Under the pieces are notes generated by a model. That model was not told where the DNA came from, made no database searches, and saw only the letters and a program-made list of their open reading frames with translations. From NCBI GenBank assembly GCA_022570795.1, contig JAKUDP010000004.1, positions 1,860,001-1,924,000 on the forward strand: a stretch of DNA of 64,000 bases. The letters are read 5' to 3'. The position numbers were made by a program, and so were the translations under genes. Shown here piece after piece: positions 1 to 11,365 of the stretch. Numbering within the stretch: the first letter of the stretch is position 1; each line of letters opens with the position of its first letter. The stretch comes from Sphaerulina vaccinii. Its lineage: Eukaryota; Ascomycota; Dothideomycetes; Mycosphaerellales; Mycosphaerellaceae.

Positions 1-2
1 CG

Positions 3-393
3 CCTGTGAACCCACCTCAGCAGAAGCTTACTAAGGGGCAAAAGAAAGCGGCGAAAGCAGCGAGAGCCGCACAAGCCGCAGCAGTCGCAGCGAGCAGGTG
101 AGTGCTGACTACGACATTTTGGACAAAGTATTTCGAATTGAGCCCTTGGCAACAGTTCGACAGCCCCGCCGGTCGACACCACGAGCATGAATACTACGAA
201 CGCGAAACCGAAGAAGAAAAAGAAAAACAAGAACCCGACGACTGCGCAGACAACAGCAACAACGACTAAGAAGAACATGACACCGTATCCTCCGAAAGGC
301 GATAAGGAATCGCGTAGAGCGCTCAGGGAGCGCAAGGTCGAAACGAGGAAGGCAAAGAAAGCTGCGAGCGCCGCAGCACCTACTGGGTCCTGA
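3..393 (+). CDS. 3' end of a basic Lys/Ala-rich protein (partial)
   Basis: Two exons are visible: 3-97, open at the window edge, and 156-393. The intron at 98-155 starts GTGAGT and ends CAACAG, and the reading phase is kept across it (AG|T gives Ser). The visible protein is low complexity: an Ala/Lys/Gln-rich stretch, then a Lys-rich run (KKKKKNKN), a Thr/Gln stretch, and an Arg/Lys/Ala-rich tail ending APTGS. Such a tail could be nuclear or nucleolar, but no domain can be named because the body of the gene lies outside the window. Confidence is good that it is coding, because a standard intron joins two open frames; the function is unknown. Confidence 0.6.
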
Positions 394-1139
394 TTGCATG
401 CGCAAGCAGGAGGGAGCAGACGATCGGTAACGTGGCGTTTCATGGATTGATTTGCTACTACGCAGATGATACCCCTGTACTACTAGTTGACTAACACAGG
501 ATGGCGGCGCTGACATGTACAGATGGGGTTTGGCACCGACTCTTTGCTAGTCGGTTCATTAGCGCCGTCGATCCTGCATATATGCTTGTTTCTACATTTT
601 CCTCATACTATACTCACACACAGGTAACACACCGGCACACAAGCGAACGACGGCGACCTCGCCAGACCCACCTGGACACCAGTTAGCTGAGGCGATGCTC
701 CGACTTGGAGCAACAAAGGCATGGCACAGAGGGCTACATACATTGATCAATGTCGACAGACGATCAGAAGGCAATGCGCAGAGGGCTACACTTATTGTTC
801 GATCGCAAGATCCTTCATTATGAACTCGATGTCAGTGGACTCGCAGAAGTGCCAGCCCACGACGCCTTATGCTTTGCTGTTTCTACGGCTTGCGTGATGG
901 CGGCATCAACACCCGCTTGCGGGACTTTTCTCATCGTTGCGCTTGTTCTCATAGAACAGGCGTGCGGAGAGGATTGGACAATATTACAGGCCTCGATGGA
1001 CCAGTACAGCACTACCTGGGAGACACAGTACTCTGGTCAAGGTACACAGCTGCTAGGACGAACGACACAGACGCCATAGAACCAGAGTTGAGGACGATTC
1101 CGAATGAGCTTGGTACTATAGTTTGAGCCGAGTTGGAGT
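394..1139. other. Intergenic, no gene recognised
   Basis: This stretch lies between the tail of the basic protein and the convergent MFS gene. It holds only short overlapping reading frames on both strands with no recognisable protein. It probably contains the 3' ends of both flanking transcripts. Confidence 0.5.
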
Positions 1140-2757
1140 CTACGAGTTGTTCCCAGTGGCAAGACCCCAGAAGTACGCCGCCCAACTTCCAAGAATGAGG
1201 ATACAGAGTCCAATACCAAAGCCACCGCTCACCCTCCTATTCAGTCTCGCCTTACTGCCAGTCTCATATGCCTCTCGCTGCTCATTGATCACATCTCCTT
1301 TCCGCTGACGTTCCTTTCTCGTCCACTGTAACCTCCCCAGGTCCTCAGTGAAGAAACTCCAAACAAACAGCGTCCCACCAACCAAAACAGCGCCAGCAGC
1401 TAGGATAACGTAGACGATTACGACGTGATCATAAGAATTGTTGTCGTTATCTTGGATGACGCCTGTGATTATGCGAACGATAATGTTCATGCAATTGTTC
1501 ACGACAATTTTGATCGCGTAAGCTGCGCCAAAAGTGTCTTGGTACCAGATTGATGTTCGTACGCCGTCGATGATGGCTGTTGGACCGAGCGTAGAGCCAA
1601 AAGCATAGATTCCGAATGCTGCTGCTGTTCCTGCTACTGTTGGACCGAATGCTGCGAGCGACATGGCGGTGAAGCATGTCAGAGCGCAGACTAGTAGGAC
1701 TGTAAGACGGTTTCCGAGGACGTCGATGAAGATTCCTAGGAGAGGGACCAGGAAGAAGCCTAGGTATTGTGCTGAAGCTGTGTACCAGCCAGCTTTTGTT
1801 CCGGCAACGTTAAAGCGTTGTTCTGCGAGTTCTGTGGCGTTTTGAGAAAAGATTATGGCCATTGAAGTTTGGAATGCGGAGAAAGATATGAAACCCCAAA
1901 AAGCCATAGGTAATTGTAAAGCTTTCTTGATCTCAAATTTCTTCGTATTTTCGTGTAGTTTCTCGCCTGTAGCTGGGTCTGCGAGACCATCGGAATAGTG
2001 TTTATCTGTGTATTTTCGAAAGTAGTAGAAGGCGAAGGTTGCAATGTTTGTGAAAATGTTCATGAAGACTGCTGTCCAGTATACCCAGCAGAAGTCTCCT
2101 GTTCCGGCTGCTATGGGATTTGCGGTTGCGGTTCCGACGAATTGGCCGATTTTGCCGATTGCTAGTTCGAGGCCTAGGGTGCTGGCGAAGCCGTCGGTTG
2201 GGGCGAACCAGGAGCTGAAGATGCGGTATTGGGCTACTTGGGTTGCTATGTCTCCTAGGGACTGGACGATTATGCCCCCCATCATGAGTTTGTAGCTGCG
2301 GACTGTTGTTGCGGCTGCGACGATGATGGAGCCGAGACTGTAGATTATGTTGCCCCAGACCATGATGCCTGCTCCGCCGAAGCGATCTGTCAGGATGCCG
2401 GTGAACAGCATGAGGGCTGTTACCATGAAGTCTTGAGATGCTTCTAGGACAGAGTATTCGGTGTTGTTGATGTTCAATTCCTGTATAGGATCAGCAACTT
2501 GTACTCACAATCAAGCTAGTCGAATGATTTACCTTCTTCAGCGTCGACTTCATAGCACCAGTGACTCCAGAAGACCAATGCGACCCAAAGCCAATCAATG
2601 ATACCATGAGCACTGCGAAGATCTTCATGCGTACTGGAACGTGTGTAGAACGTCCGCCATCGCTGCGTGCATCATCTGACGCAGCAGCGATATCGATGAC
2701 TCCTTGCTCCTTCTCGGCATCCAGAGAGCTAGGGGTGGGCGATTGCTCAATGGCCAT
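1140..2757 (-). CDS. MFS transporter, MFSD1-like
   Basis: Exons 2757-2533 and 2480-1140 join in phase 0 over a 52-nt intron (GTAAAT...ATACAG), giving about 521 residues, a normal MFS length. The N-terminus is a Ser/Asp-rich cytosolic tail of about 45 residues. Transmembrane segments follow from residue ~47, with a motif-A-like loop in the first half (LTDRFGG). Several more hydrophobic helices, a central hydrophilic loop (around RKYTDKHYSD) and a second six-helix half come after it. The run FGSHWSSGVTGAMKSTLK near the first helix reminds me of fungal MFSD1-type carriers, but that sub-assignment is from memory. Substrate unknown. The neighbours give no pathway hint. Confidence 0.8.
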
Positions 2758-3076
2758 GTTGTAGAGTGAAGAGGCAAAGACAAGCTGATGTCCAGCATCT
2801 TATCAGATCCGACCCGATCAGGTCTTATAAGTGAAGAAAGGACCCGTTATCGGCCGAGCACATCTGCGAACTGCTCCACGTTGGGCAAATCCGCTGTGAA
2901 GAAAAACGCTGCCAAGCCAGTCCATCGGGCTCGGCAGGCCTCGCTTAAGTCTTCCTTGGCAGGTCCGAAGTATAGCCACGGCGAAGAGATACCAGTGAGG
3001 TGGGATATCCGAGCAAGTGGTACGTTTTGTAGACAGAGTGAAGTCGAAAAGTGGTAGTAGATCCATTGCGTTGCCT
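2758..3076. other. Short intergenic region
   Basis: This gap lies between two minus-strand genes and should hold the promoter of the MFS gene and the 3' end of the arylsulfotransferase-like gene. No further gene is seen. Confidence 0.5.
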
Positions 3077-5016
3077 TCATTCGTCTTCGAAGTGTCGCGT
3101 TGGTAAAAGATCGTACGCCGCGTGGGCTCGACTTCCCTGTCGGCGACCAAGTATGCCCATGTTGCTCAGTCGATGCCTTATTTCATGCTTGACGCTCTGC
3201 GTTGAGATGCCTCGAGAATCCAAGTAAGCTCGACATGAAGGTCGAGTGCGTAGCATCCAGATCATGACCGCAATGCATATGAGAATAAGTACGCCTGTGG
3301 CATGTCCGAGCATGACTGACATGCTATCCTCTTGAAGCTCTTCTTCTTGTCCTTTGATCATCCAGCTGCGTCCTGCAGCTTCCAGGTCGATTACTACAGA
3401 CTCCGCTAGCTCTTCACCTTCTCGGTCAAGGGCTATGACCTTGATGTAACGCCTCGTAAGGTGCTCTTGTTCGATCTGGAACGAGCTTTCGAATCCGGAC
3501 TTCTCAAAGGTGAAAGCGGCGGCGTATGCTTCGGTCTCTTCGTAGGCATGCTGAAGTTCCCAGCTATACACTTCTGTAGCGCCCGGCCAGGATACGTACA
3601 GTGTGCGTTGCTCTACTACCAGGCTGGGGGTTGTCGTCGGTAGTCCAGTCCAGTTGAATTTCATGTTGCGATAGCTCTGCACATCTCCAGAGCTGAATCT
3701 TGATGATGGCTGGATGTACGCATCACAAAGCACTTTGCCATTAGCAGAGAACTCAGTCACTGCACCACTGAAGCCATAGCCGAGAAGGACATGCCCATTT
3801 GGCAGTGTTTGGTAGGACCCTTGCGAGAACGAAAAGATGTTCAGCGGATGCACAAAGGTCCTATCCACCTCCACAGTCATTTTGTTCAAGTCAAGCGCAA
3901 CTCGGCGTCCTTTGGAGACGTGTTCGAGCTCATACTGCCAGTCCGCCCGGTTGTCGAAGAACGTGATGTACACGCGATCACCCTCGTAATGGAAGTGAGC
4001 GTCATGCTGTCCAACGAAGCGGCTGGCTTCTCCGTTTGACAGATCTGTGAAAGAGTTGTGCTTGCCTCCAAGTCTCCACAGTACTTCACCGGTCGTTCCA
4101 GAGATGTAGGCAATGGTCCGCAAGTGTCGGATCGAGACTAGGTAGTTGCCTGCTGAGTCCTTCTCGATCATGTTAATGTGGAACCAATCATATGGCTCTT
4201 CCTTGGACGTGCTTCCACGGGTGGAGTATGAGTCGCCTAGTGCAAAGTGCTCGGTTGCGCGCCATTCGTATATGAGTTCGCTGCTCTCGATGTCGATCTC
4301 CTGAAAAAGGCAGTCCCAGATCCACTCTCCGTTGATCTCGACCGCATCATATACCGAGATCAGAGCATTTCCAGAAGGCAGGATTGAGAAGGAGTGCAAA
4401 TCTGCACCAAGCCCATTCGCGGCTGCGATCGTCTTGACGAGCTGGTAGTGTTGGTCATACTGATGGGACGATTTAGCAAAAGTATGTCTGGGAATGGTCT
4501 TGGAGCATTGCATCACTGACCATGTAGTAAAAGCCAGAGCCGTGACCTCCCACGGAGTCGTTGCCTCCCCAGAAGAACAAGTACGGCTTGCCCTTATACC
4601 TCTGGACCTGGAAGTTGTAGACTTGGCCAAAGTCTGCGTCAGGTGACCAGATCAAGCTTCCGCTGTCAAGTTGTTAGCATTGTCTGAATTGGCTGGGCTG
4701 AAATACCGTACCTCGCATCGTATATCGCTACCGTAGGCACTGCAACCTGATCGCCTCGCGGTGTGAGAAAAAGATAAGAGCCATCGTCGCAGTTGGTGAA
4801 GGGCTTCTGCATATTAAGTCTGGGCGCAGTAATGTTCGACGACTTGAAAGACTGCGTAACATATTGGCCATACAAGCCTTTGTTGTAGCTAGCATCGTTG
4901 AAGAATGCCTCTCCAGGCGGAGGTTCTGGTATCGACGCCTCGCGGGCGCGTGCAGCGGTTGTCAAGCCCCGAGCCAATGTGAGCTGCAGAAGTACTAGAG
5001 AGGTCAAGACAAGCAT
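3077..5016 (-). CDS. Arylsulfotransferase (ASST)-like secreted/membrane protein
   Basis: Three exons (5016-4712, 4662-4521, 4459-3077) join in phase and give 609 residues. I start at 5016 because the protein then begins with a clean hydrophobic signal (MLVLTSLVLLQLTLARG). In-frame Met codons at 5136 and 5307 would add 40 or 97 residues. The body resembles fungal arylsulfotransferase-like proteins (Arylsulfotran_2 type): repeated beta-propeller strands such as VAIYDA, GADLHSFSILPSGNALI, EVLWRLGGKHN and QHDAHFH. Near the C-terminus a hydrophobic helix (MLGHATGVLILICIAVMIWML) is followed by a short basic tail, so it is probably anchored in a membrane. Whether it transfers sulfate is unproven in this fungal family. 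Confidence 0.8.
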
Positions 5017-5513
5017 TGTGAGAGCAGCCACGAGAGCTCGTTGTTCAACGCCGATGGTGCATATGAGTGTGGAGAAGAGGTTTATCTTGTCTAGAAGATA
5101 CAAATGATGGTATTCCCTACCTGACGCGGCCGCCATCCTGTCGTCTCCAGGTCTCGCCGCCACAAAACATGATGCGTTTGTCGTTGCTGCGAGTACGCGA
5201 GTCCCGTGGCCGGATAAGGAGGACGCGTAGTCCTGCGGGCCCACACGGTAATAAGCTGCGAAGCATGATCTTTCGTACGAGCAGGTCTGCGCGACGAGTG
5301 CTGTCAACTTGAGTCAAGATCGTGACGATTCGAAGTATATGGTATACATGTTGATGGTGTGGTGTCGCGTGCTCGTTGACCTGAAGTGAGAGAGATTGAC
5401 TTTGCGCAAGGAGACAACCGTCTTGGTCTTTCTTGGAAAAGCGGAATGATCCGCTCTAAACATCATTGAGGTTGAAGTGCTCATACCATGCTGTCCATAT
5501 CACACCCACCATC
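5017..5513. promoter_or_regulatory. Divergent promoter region
   Basis: This is the shared upstream region of the minus-strand ASST-like gene and the plus-strand small membrane protein. The left part (to 5307) stays open in the ASST frame, so it may be coding if an upstream start is used. No specific motif is claimed. Confidence 0.4.
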
Positions 5514-5837
5514 ATGATACTCCGACCCCGAATGACCATCCTGCGTACAGGAATGCGCAGCTATGCCTCTCAGCATGAAGCCCGTCCTGTTCTGAACTCG
5601 CAGGCTATAGCACAGCTCCAAGCACAGGAACAAGCAATCGTTGCTCGATCACGAAAACTTCCGCCACGAGGATCCGACAAATGGTTCTACCTGACTGCCG
5701 TTGGTCTCGTAGTAGCTACACCGCCGATTATCTACTTCTGGTGGCAACATAGAGCTGAGCATATGGGCAAGAAGAAGCAGGACATGATCAGGCAGATTGA
5801 GGCGAATAGGAAGGAGTTTCTGGAGAAGCAGCGCTGA
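5514..5837 (+). CDS. Small single-pass, probably mitochondrial membrane protein
   Basis: The protein has 107 residues without introns. I chose the ATG at 5514 (context CACCATCATG) over 5466 because it opens a mitochondrial-type presequence: MILRPRMTILRTGMRSYAS, rich in Arg and Ser with no acidic residue. A hydrophilic helix with AQLQAQEQAIVARSRKL follows. Then comes one membrane segment (WFYLTAVGLVVATPPIIYFWW) and a charged helical tail (KKKQDMIRQIEANRKEFLEKQR). The layout suits a small inner-membrane protein or an assembly factor, but I do not recognise the family. Mitochondrial targeting is inferred from composition only. Confidence 0.65.
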   Translation: MILRPRMTILRTGMRSYASQHEARPVLNSQAIAQLQAQEQAIVARSRKLPPRGSDKWFYLTAVGLVVATPPIIYFWWQHRAEHMGKKKQDMIRQIEANRKEFLEKQR

Positions 5838-7170
5838 GCATCAGATTCTTTCTCCTGGTCACTCGGCATGAGATAATGGCTATGAGCTGCGTCTATGCTC
5901 ACAACTATTGGCAGGACCATATCGCCACTGCGAGCCGACGAGGGTGGCAAAATGCGGTTCGAGGCAGTCGCGCAGGAATGCCTACCTTCCCTATGACGCG
6001 ACGAATTGAACAGCTACGCATATGACATCTAGTGTATCCGCATCAGACGCCAGGCAAGAGTGCTGGGATCTCGTTCCACAGCCTTACAGGATTCGAACGC
6101 ATGGGTCAATGTACCCTCTCTTCAATCTCGACAACCTTGACTCCACTGGCTGGTAGACCCTCGAAATGCGACCTACGCCGATTCTCTTCTACACAATTGA
6201 ACATCTTCATGATCAAACAACATGACCATACTCTCTAGGATACCCCTTACGGTTTCGGCCCGCAGTTTGATTTGCGCGCGAGCAGCATACAAAGCACTCG
6301 ACCTTTGATCTGATTGCTTGGCTCGATCGACCAAGTCTCGAAAGGGGGTCTGGGACCGGCATGAAGTACAACTTGGCGACTCAAGAATCAATCTTCGGGA
6401 CTGATGTTGCCTTCGGCATCACTGAAGCCCTGAACGCCGGTGGAGGATTGATGACAGAGGAGCAGAGTGGTCAGGCCGCCGTAACTGTGGCCAATGGGAT
6501 GGATTCGGGCAATGTTGTAGGAATAAGCCGTGGCCGAAGCGGTCTTGACAAGGACTGGGAAGGAGACCGCGGACAGGTCATTGCAGTATGCTTCGCCAGT
6601 ACCGGGAGCATCGCATGCTATAATTGGGTGACATTGGATGTGTCGATGACGGATTGCATCGGCATAGTCTTCTTTGGTTGAACCGAAGCCGGAGCGGATC
6701 AGATATTAGAGTTGAGGCAATGGATACATATACAGCAGTCAGAATTTTCTGCTATCGCAACTGCACGAGGTCGCACCACGATTGCGAACTCAGCAGTACA
6801 GTGACAGCAGGTTTCAGGAACGACGTTCTTGGTACACAGTGGACGTAGCCGAATGAGACCTGGTTCAACCGATCCTCTGGAAGTGTAATGAAACCACGGC
6901 TACCCATCAGCCTGCATTCTCTGACTCCGCAAGCTCACGAGATTGGAGCACGATTACGAAATCAGAAGCATGGTTGCTGAGATTCGTATTTGAGCTTTCG
7001 CCACATGCTGGGTCAGTTCTCTTGGAAATTCATGGCTCCTCTCTCATACTCACTCTTCGAATCGCTCCCTCTGGTGTCCGGAGACACGATGCCATGGACG
7101 AGAAACGTGGGAAGGAGATAATCTTGTGGTACGGCATTCGAAGTCTCCTTTGGAGCGAATACCGCCAAAC
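5838..7170. other. 1.3-kb stretch without a secure gene
   Basis: Several frames of 60-106 codons are open, for example plus 6361-6681 and minus 6391-6173. The minus frame has plausible helical composition (RDLVDRAKQSDQRSSALYAARAQIKLRAETVRGILESM), so a spliced minus-strand gene cannot be excluded. I could not build a convincing exon chain and make no call. Confidence 0.35.
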
Positions 7171-7596
7171 TCAAGTCTCATGCTTGTCGTCTTCAATCGT
7201 CGTCCTCAGCAGCCATCTTCCTACCGTCCACGCCGGGTGGGTTCGGCCGTTCGCCTCGGTAGCACTAGTCTTCCTCTCGCGCTCATGTCGAGACATAGCT
7301 TTCGGGAGGATGATGCTGTTCATGTTCACCTCTAGAACGTCACCGATTTCATACACATCGTTCTGCTCAGTCCACGACTCTTCGTTGGCAAGGGACAGCT
7401 CGTCGGCGGATGTCATAAGCCATGGTGCAGAGTCCTGGTCGATCTCGTCTGAAGCCTCATCTGTTTCGGCCTTTTGGTGCTCTTCCGGTTCTGGTGCTAA
7501 TAGAGTGGGGATTGGACCTTGTTGTGGGAGTTCGCTTATCCCTGCTGCGGTTATAACTTCTTCGTAGGTTGAGCCTGTGTCCAGAGGATAATCCAT
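7171..7596 (-). CDS. Hypothetical acidic protein
   Basis: A single open frame of 141 codons starts at ATG 7596. The predicted protein is Glu/Asp/Ser-rich, with PTLLAPEPEEHQKAETDEASDEIDQDSAPW in its first half and a more basic end (MSRHERERKTSATEANG, then RWLLRTTIEDDKHET). There is no domain, signal or membrane segment I recognise. Composition looks more protein-like than the overlapping plus-strand frame at 6974-7567, which is why I prefer the minus strand. It may be one exon of a longer gene or a chance frame. Confidence 0.35.
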   Translation of the reverse strand: MDYPLDTGSTYEEVITAAGISELPQQGPIPTLLAPEPEEHQKAETDEASDEIDQDSAPWLMTSADELSLANEESWTEQNDVYEIGDVLEVNMNSIILPKAMSRHERERKTSATEANGRTHPAWTVGRWLLRTTIEDDKHET

Positions 7597-8358
7597 GGTG
7601 GTGGTGGATTTCTTGTGTCCAGTGTCGGTGGGGAATGGTATGTAGAGGAGTGAACGAGGAGAGCGGAGTATTTACAATGCTGGGAGTCCTGGTCATGTCG
7701 GAGATGTTAGGCAGGAGCGAGGGACTGGGAGTATTTCCACTTACAAAAGTGGCACTGAAATCGGCTATGTCTATTGCTTGTCAAGTATCTCTGAAGCGTG
7801 GCCAGTTTGCTGACACTAGGCTGTCTTGACACGAATTGTCATCATCGCCGATGGCTCATTGGAGGCGTAGGGTGAGATGTGGGAGAGATAGTGGCATTCA
7901 ACTGCTAGAAGCCGGTCTCCCAACGGCTATTTCAGGGATGTGGAATATGTGTGCCTGGAGTGGCATAACATTACATCCCATATGACGTGCCTTCTCCATA
8001 TCGCTGCTGCGATCGCTTCAGCGCATTGTCTCTCATCAGCTATGCTTGGCTCCAACGCATTGCTCGGAAGTACACAGCCCTACGCGCCATATCATCAATC
8101 GCACTTCAAGAAACTTGTTTTCATGGATACCAGGAAGCCGTGGCTCTCTGATAGGCTTCTGACGCGGCATGACTATATGATCTGCGAGCATCTTGGCATG
8201 GAGGTCCGAAGCAGAGCGGAGAGGTTGTGATCTTTCGTCAAATGTAATGCAATTTGGGGTAGACTTCCGGCAGCTATGCTTAGTCTCAGAGCATTGCTTG
8301 AAAGTACAACAGTATCTAGTATAGTCTGTCGTAAATCTGAGCGTAATCGACTCCACAA
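7597..8358. other. Gene-free stretch with a diverged ~40-bp direct repeat
   Basis: No gene is recognised. Two copies of a ~40-bp sequence lie here, at 8037-8077 and 8271-8311. Both begin CAGCTATGCTT and share GCATTGCT and GAAAGTACA/GGAAGTACA blocks, with several substitutions. This looks like an old local duplication. Confidence 0.45.
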
Positions 8359-9381
8359 TCACCATTGCTCTTCTAATCTACGCAAGTACTCCTCCATGGC
8401 CTGGTCCGCATGATCTGGAGCCAGGTCTCGCCAAGCACCGAAAGGCTCCACTTCCACCACGTCCTCTCTCAATGCTATAGCGCGAGCAAGGTCTGCATCC
8501 GCCTGATCAACTTCCTCTCCGCCTGCCACATATGCTGGCCCTCCATTCAAGTTGATATCAAATTCTTCAACTGCATCCCGTAGCTCTGCCATTTCATCCT
8601 CCATCTCGTTCACCACGTCCCAGGGCAGACCTTCGCGATTCAGACCAGTTGCAGGATTGAATACGTCTTGATTGAAGCCATCATCGTCATACACTGGAGC
8701 ATCGTTCTTTGGACAGCCTCCACGACATGCGTACCAGAAAGGCTGCCATCTTCGACCGCAGCAGAGGCAGAACTGGCCACCGCACTCGCATGTCATGTGG
8801 TTGCATGCCGATGTCTTGTTGATCCATACGCCACAGCTGTAGCACTTGTGAGTGAGGTATCGCTCTTCTTCTGGTAGACTTCTCACGTACTTCTCCATTT
8901 CGATGTCGGAAGGGTCTTCTTCACAGAGGTGTTCTTCGGGCGGATTCGTAGTGGCCTTGCAGACTTGGCACATAATACTCGAGCAGTGTGGGCATAGGAT
9001 AATGTTTCCTTGACCATAGACTTCGGCGTCGAGGTACTGTGGCTCGCCATGTGCGGTCATGCAGTTCTCGTTCATACAATAGATTCGGTCTTCTCGTGGA
9101 ACTCGATACTCCCGGACCTTGGCTTCGACAAGCTCGAGGAGGACGGTGTCCTCGAGATGTCCAGATGTCGAAAGCGTAAATTCAGTGAGGGACATCGACA
9201 TAGGCGGGCAATTGTCGTCGGCACACTTCAGAGGATAGCTCTTCTCGTAGGTAGTGATGGCGTTTGCGGCGACTCGCAAGCAGTCTTCGTAGATATGGTG
9301 CGCGCCGCAACCGCATCCGAGTAGTGCAGAGTGGTCGTCGTCCTCGCAGGACCAGCACGAAGGAGCACTTGATGTTGCCAT
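8359..9381 (-). CDS. RBR-type E3 ubiquitin ligase
   Basis: A single exon of 340 residues starts at 9381; an in-frame Met at 9504 would add 41. It carries the RING1-IBR-RING2 order of RBR ligases. A Cys/His cluster begins at residues 9-34 (CWSC, then CGCGAHHIYEDC) and continues with C53 and C58. The IBR lies at about 102-153 (YCMNENC, CPHC, CQVC). RING2 spans about 180-208 (CYSC, CNHMTCEC, CLCC). By family knowledge the catalytic Cys that takes ubiquitin from E2 is the Cys of ACNHM, residue 193. Near the C-terminus DADLARAIALRED resembles a ubiquitin-interacting motif but lacks its Ser. RING1 is atypical in spacing. Expected action is cytosolic ubiquitylation; the substrate is unknown. Confidence 0.9.
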   Translation of the reverse strand: MATSSAPSCWSCEDDDHSALLGCGCGAHHIYEDCLRVAANAITTYEKSYPLKCADDNCPPMSMSLTEFTLSTSGHLEDTVLLELVEAKVREYRVPREDRIYCMNENCMTAHGEPQYLDAEVYGQGNIILCPHCSSIMCQVCKATTNPPEEHLCEEDPSDIEMEKYVRSLPEEERYLTHKCYSCGVWINKTSACNHMTCECGGQFCLCCGRRWQPFWYACRGGCPKNDAPVYDDDGFNQDVFNPATGLNREGLPWDVVNEMEDEMAELRDAVEEFDINLNGGPAYVAGGEEVDQADADLARAIALREDVVEVEPFGAWRDLAPDHADQAMEEYLRRLEEQW

Positions 9382-11365
9382 GTTGTCAGACAGACTCGAA
9401 GTTGAACGATGTTGTAATGTTGTTGAGGTGTCGAAGAAAGAATCGAGGCGCTGTAAGGGCGAGAAGATAGCAGCTTGCGCATTGACCGCCTTCACATGTT
9501 TCACCAGTCTGCAGACCGCTCACCCATCACCTCTTCTGTCGCCGCTCACTTCTCGCCGTTGTTCCTATATAAGCTGAACGAGTATCGAGAGTCTATGTAT
9601 ACTGTCGTCAAGTGAGTATAGAGAAGTGAATGTTGCTGACGATCGGTCGTGCTCCAGCTTCGGTGCATCAGCAACACCGTGCCACTGCGCAGACCCAGCC
9701 TTACCTTCCGCTCGCACAGTCTGAGGCGGAGAGTCGGCTTCAGAGCATTATCAACAGGAGATATCAAGCTTGCTGCGGGACGAGTGTTTGTTGCCCAAGG
9801 TGATCTACTGCTTCACCTAACCCAGCTTTGTGTCTACTCAAGACAGCATTCAAGCGCGTCTCATTGTTCATTTCGTGAGCAAAGAGCTGCCACTTGGTTC
9901 GTTGACAGCTCACCATGAGTGTCCAGAACACGGGTCGAGTGCATCAAGATCCGGCAAGGCCTGTGTGAAGATGCTGGGAAGACAGCACGTTGTCAGTCTG
10001 AGACAAACATCAGATGAACAGACGATATGGATCACTTTCCTGGATCCGACTGCTCCTATCGAGGCCGCAGAGACTGCATCTGATGACATCTTGCAGACAA
10101 GCACAGGGCTGATGTGGAGAAGTTCAACAGCAACAGGTCAATTGCAAGAGTATTGCAAACAGTTGACTGCCCACGGTCTTCTCTTACATGGATCTCGAAT
10201 CAAGGCAGTGTCGTATGCCGTGTCGACCGTATCCTTTTTGGCAGCTTTCAGTCTCAGGCTTGATATTCTTGCAGCGAGTGTGGACAGGACACACTGTCGT
10301 TACTGAACTTCCCGGCATGATGGTGGAGTAGTACACGTCCACGACGGTGACAGGCTCTCCATGCGGTACACACAATGCTTGGTCCATAGGCTGGGCATGA
10401 TGTTTTTCGAGACGAGGGTGGCTTCGTGAGGTCGGCAAAATAATGGGAACCTGGCCTCCACGTCATCTACGCGAAACCCAGTCTTTCTCTCTTCCTTGTG
10501 AGCATCCTTCGTCTCTACCATGCCATCAACTTCGTTCACGAGATCGGCTGCTGCCAGTGCAATCATGCTCGGCACCAGATTCCACTCCCACCCCGTATGC
10601 TCGTGGTAGAGCACTCCTCGATAAAACCACCAAGAGGCAAGAGCTCGTATGCCCTTGCTGAAAATACATGTAGCCTCTCGTATGCAAGCTGCCGCACTAC
10701 CTGGAAAAGATTTCGAGCAACGAAAACGGTAGCAAGTCTATGAAGATCAAGCACCGACGATTGGATTCAGAGTAGCAACGTTTGCCACATCAATGGAACA
10801 TGTTCAGGGAGATGATGCTGCGAGCACAAGTTGTCCTAGCAAGGGAGACTGCCACCAAGGAGGTGGCATAGCACAATATACTAGCAAGCGAATCGCATGA
10901 TCTTCAGGAGATCAGTGCAGATTATAGCGGTATACCAAGCCGCTGTATTCGGACTGCTGAAGTCACGCAAAGTCGTGCGTGTGACAAGCCGAACTGGTCC
11001 TTATACAGATTGGTCATACCACGGAAGTGGTCACCACGTATTGATAGCCGATGCCGAGAACAATGCTGTGATCCACTGCTCTCCTGGCGGGAGCCGGAAT
11101 GTAAGAGGCCATCATTCGTACATTTTCGTAATGCTACTCCGCCTGCTGACGTCTCACAACGCTAATCCGAGATGAAACCGCAGACGAAAGAGCCGATTGT
11201 TCCACATTGAAAGCAAACTCTTATATGGCTAAAGAGCTTATAGCGTCAAACCACACCTCATTCGCTTCCATACTACACTTGCGCAGGTACAAGTCTTGCT
11301 AGTTCGCACCCACGTTGCAAGGACACCTTACCCTCTACATCCTTGGACTCCAGAATTTCTAAACC
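9382..11365. other. 2-kb stretch without a recognised gene
   Basis: It begins with the promoter region of the RBR gene. Open frames exist on both strands, the longest being plus 9830-10306 (158 codons) and minus 10614-10300 (104 codons, containing GFRVDDVEARFPLFCRPHEATLVSK). None shows a domain I know, and I could not join them into a spliced gene. Confidence 0.35.

Noticed and set aside
6080..6115. B-box-like GTTCGAATCC on the minus strand, possible tRNA
   Set aside because: No T-stem pairing, A-box or acceptor stem can be formed around it.
9830..10306. 158-codon plus frame
   Set aside because: No recognisable domain or convincing start and no exon partners; could be chance.
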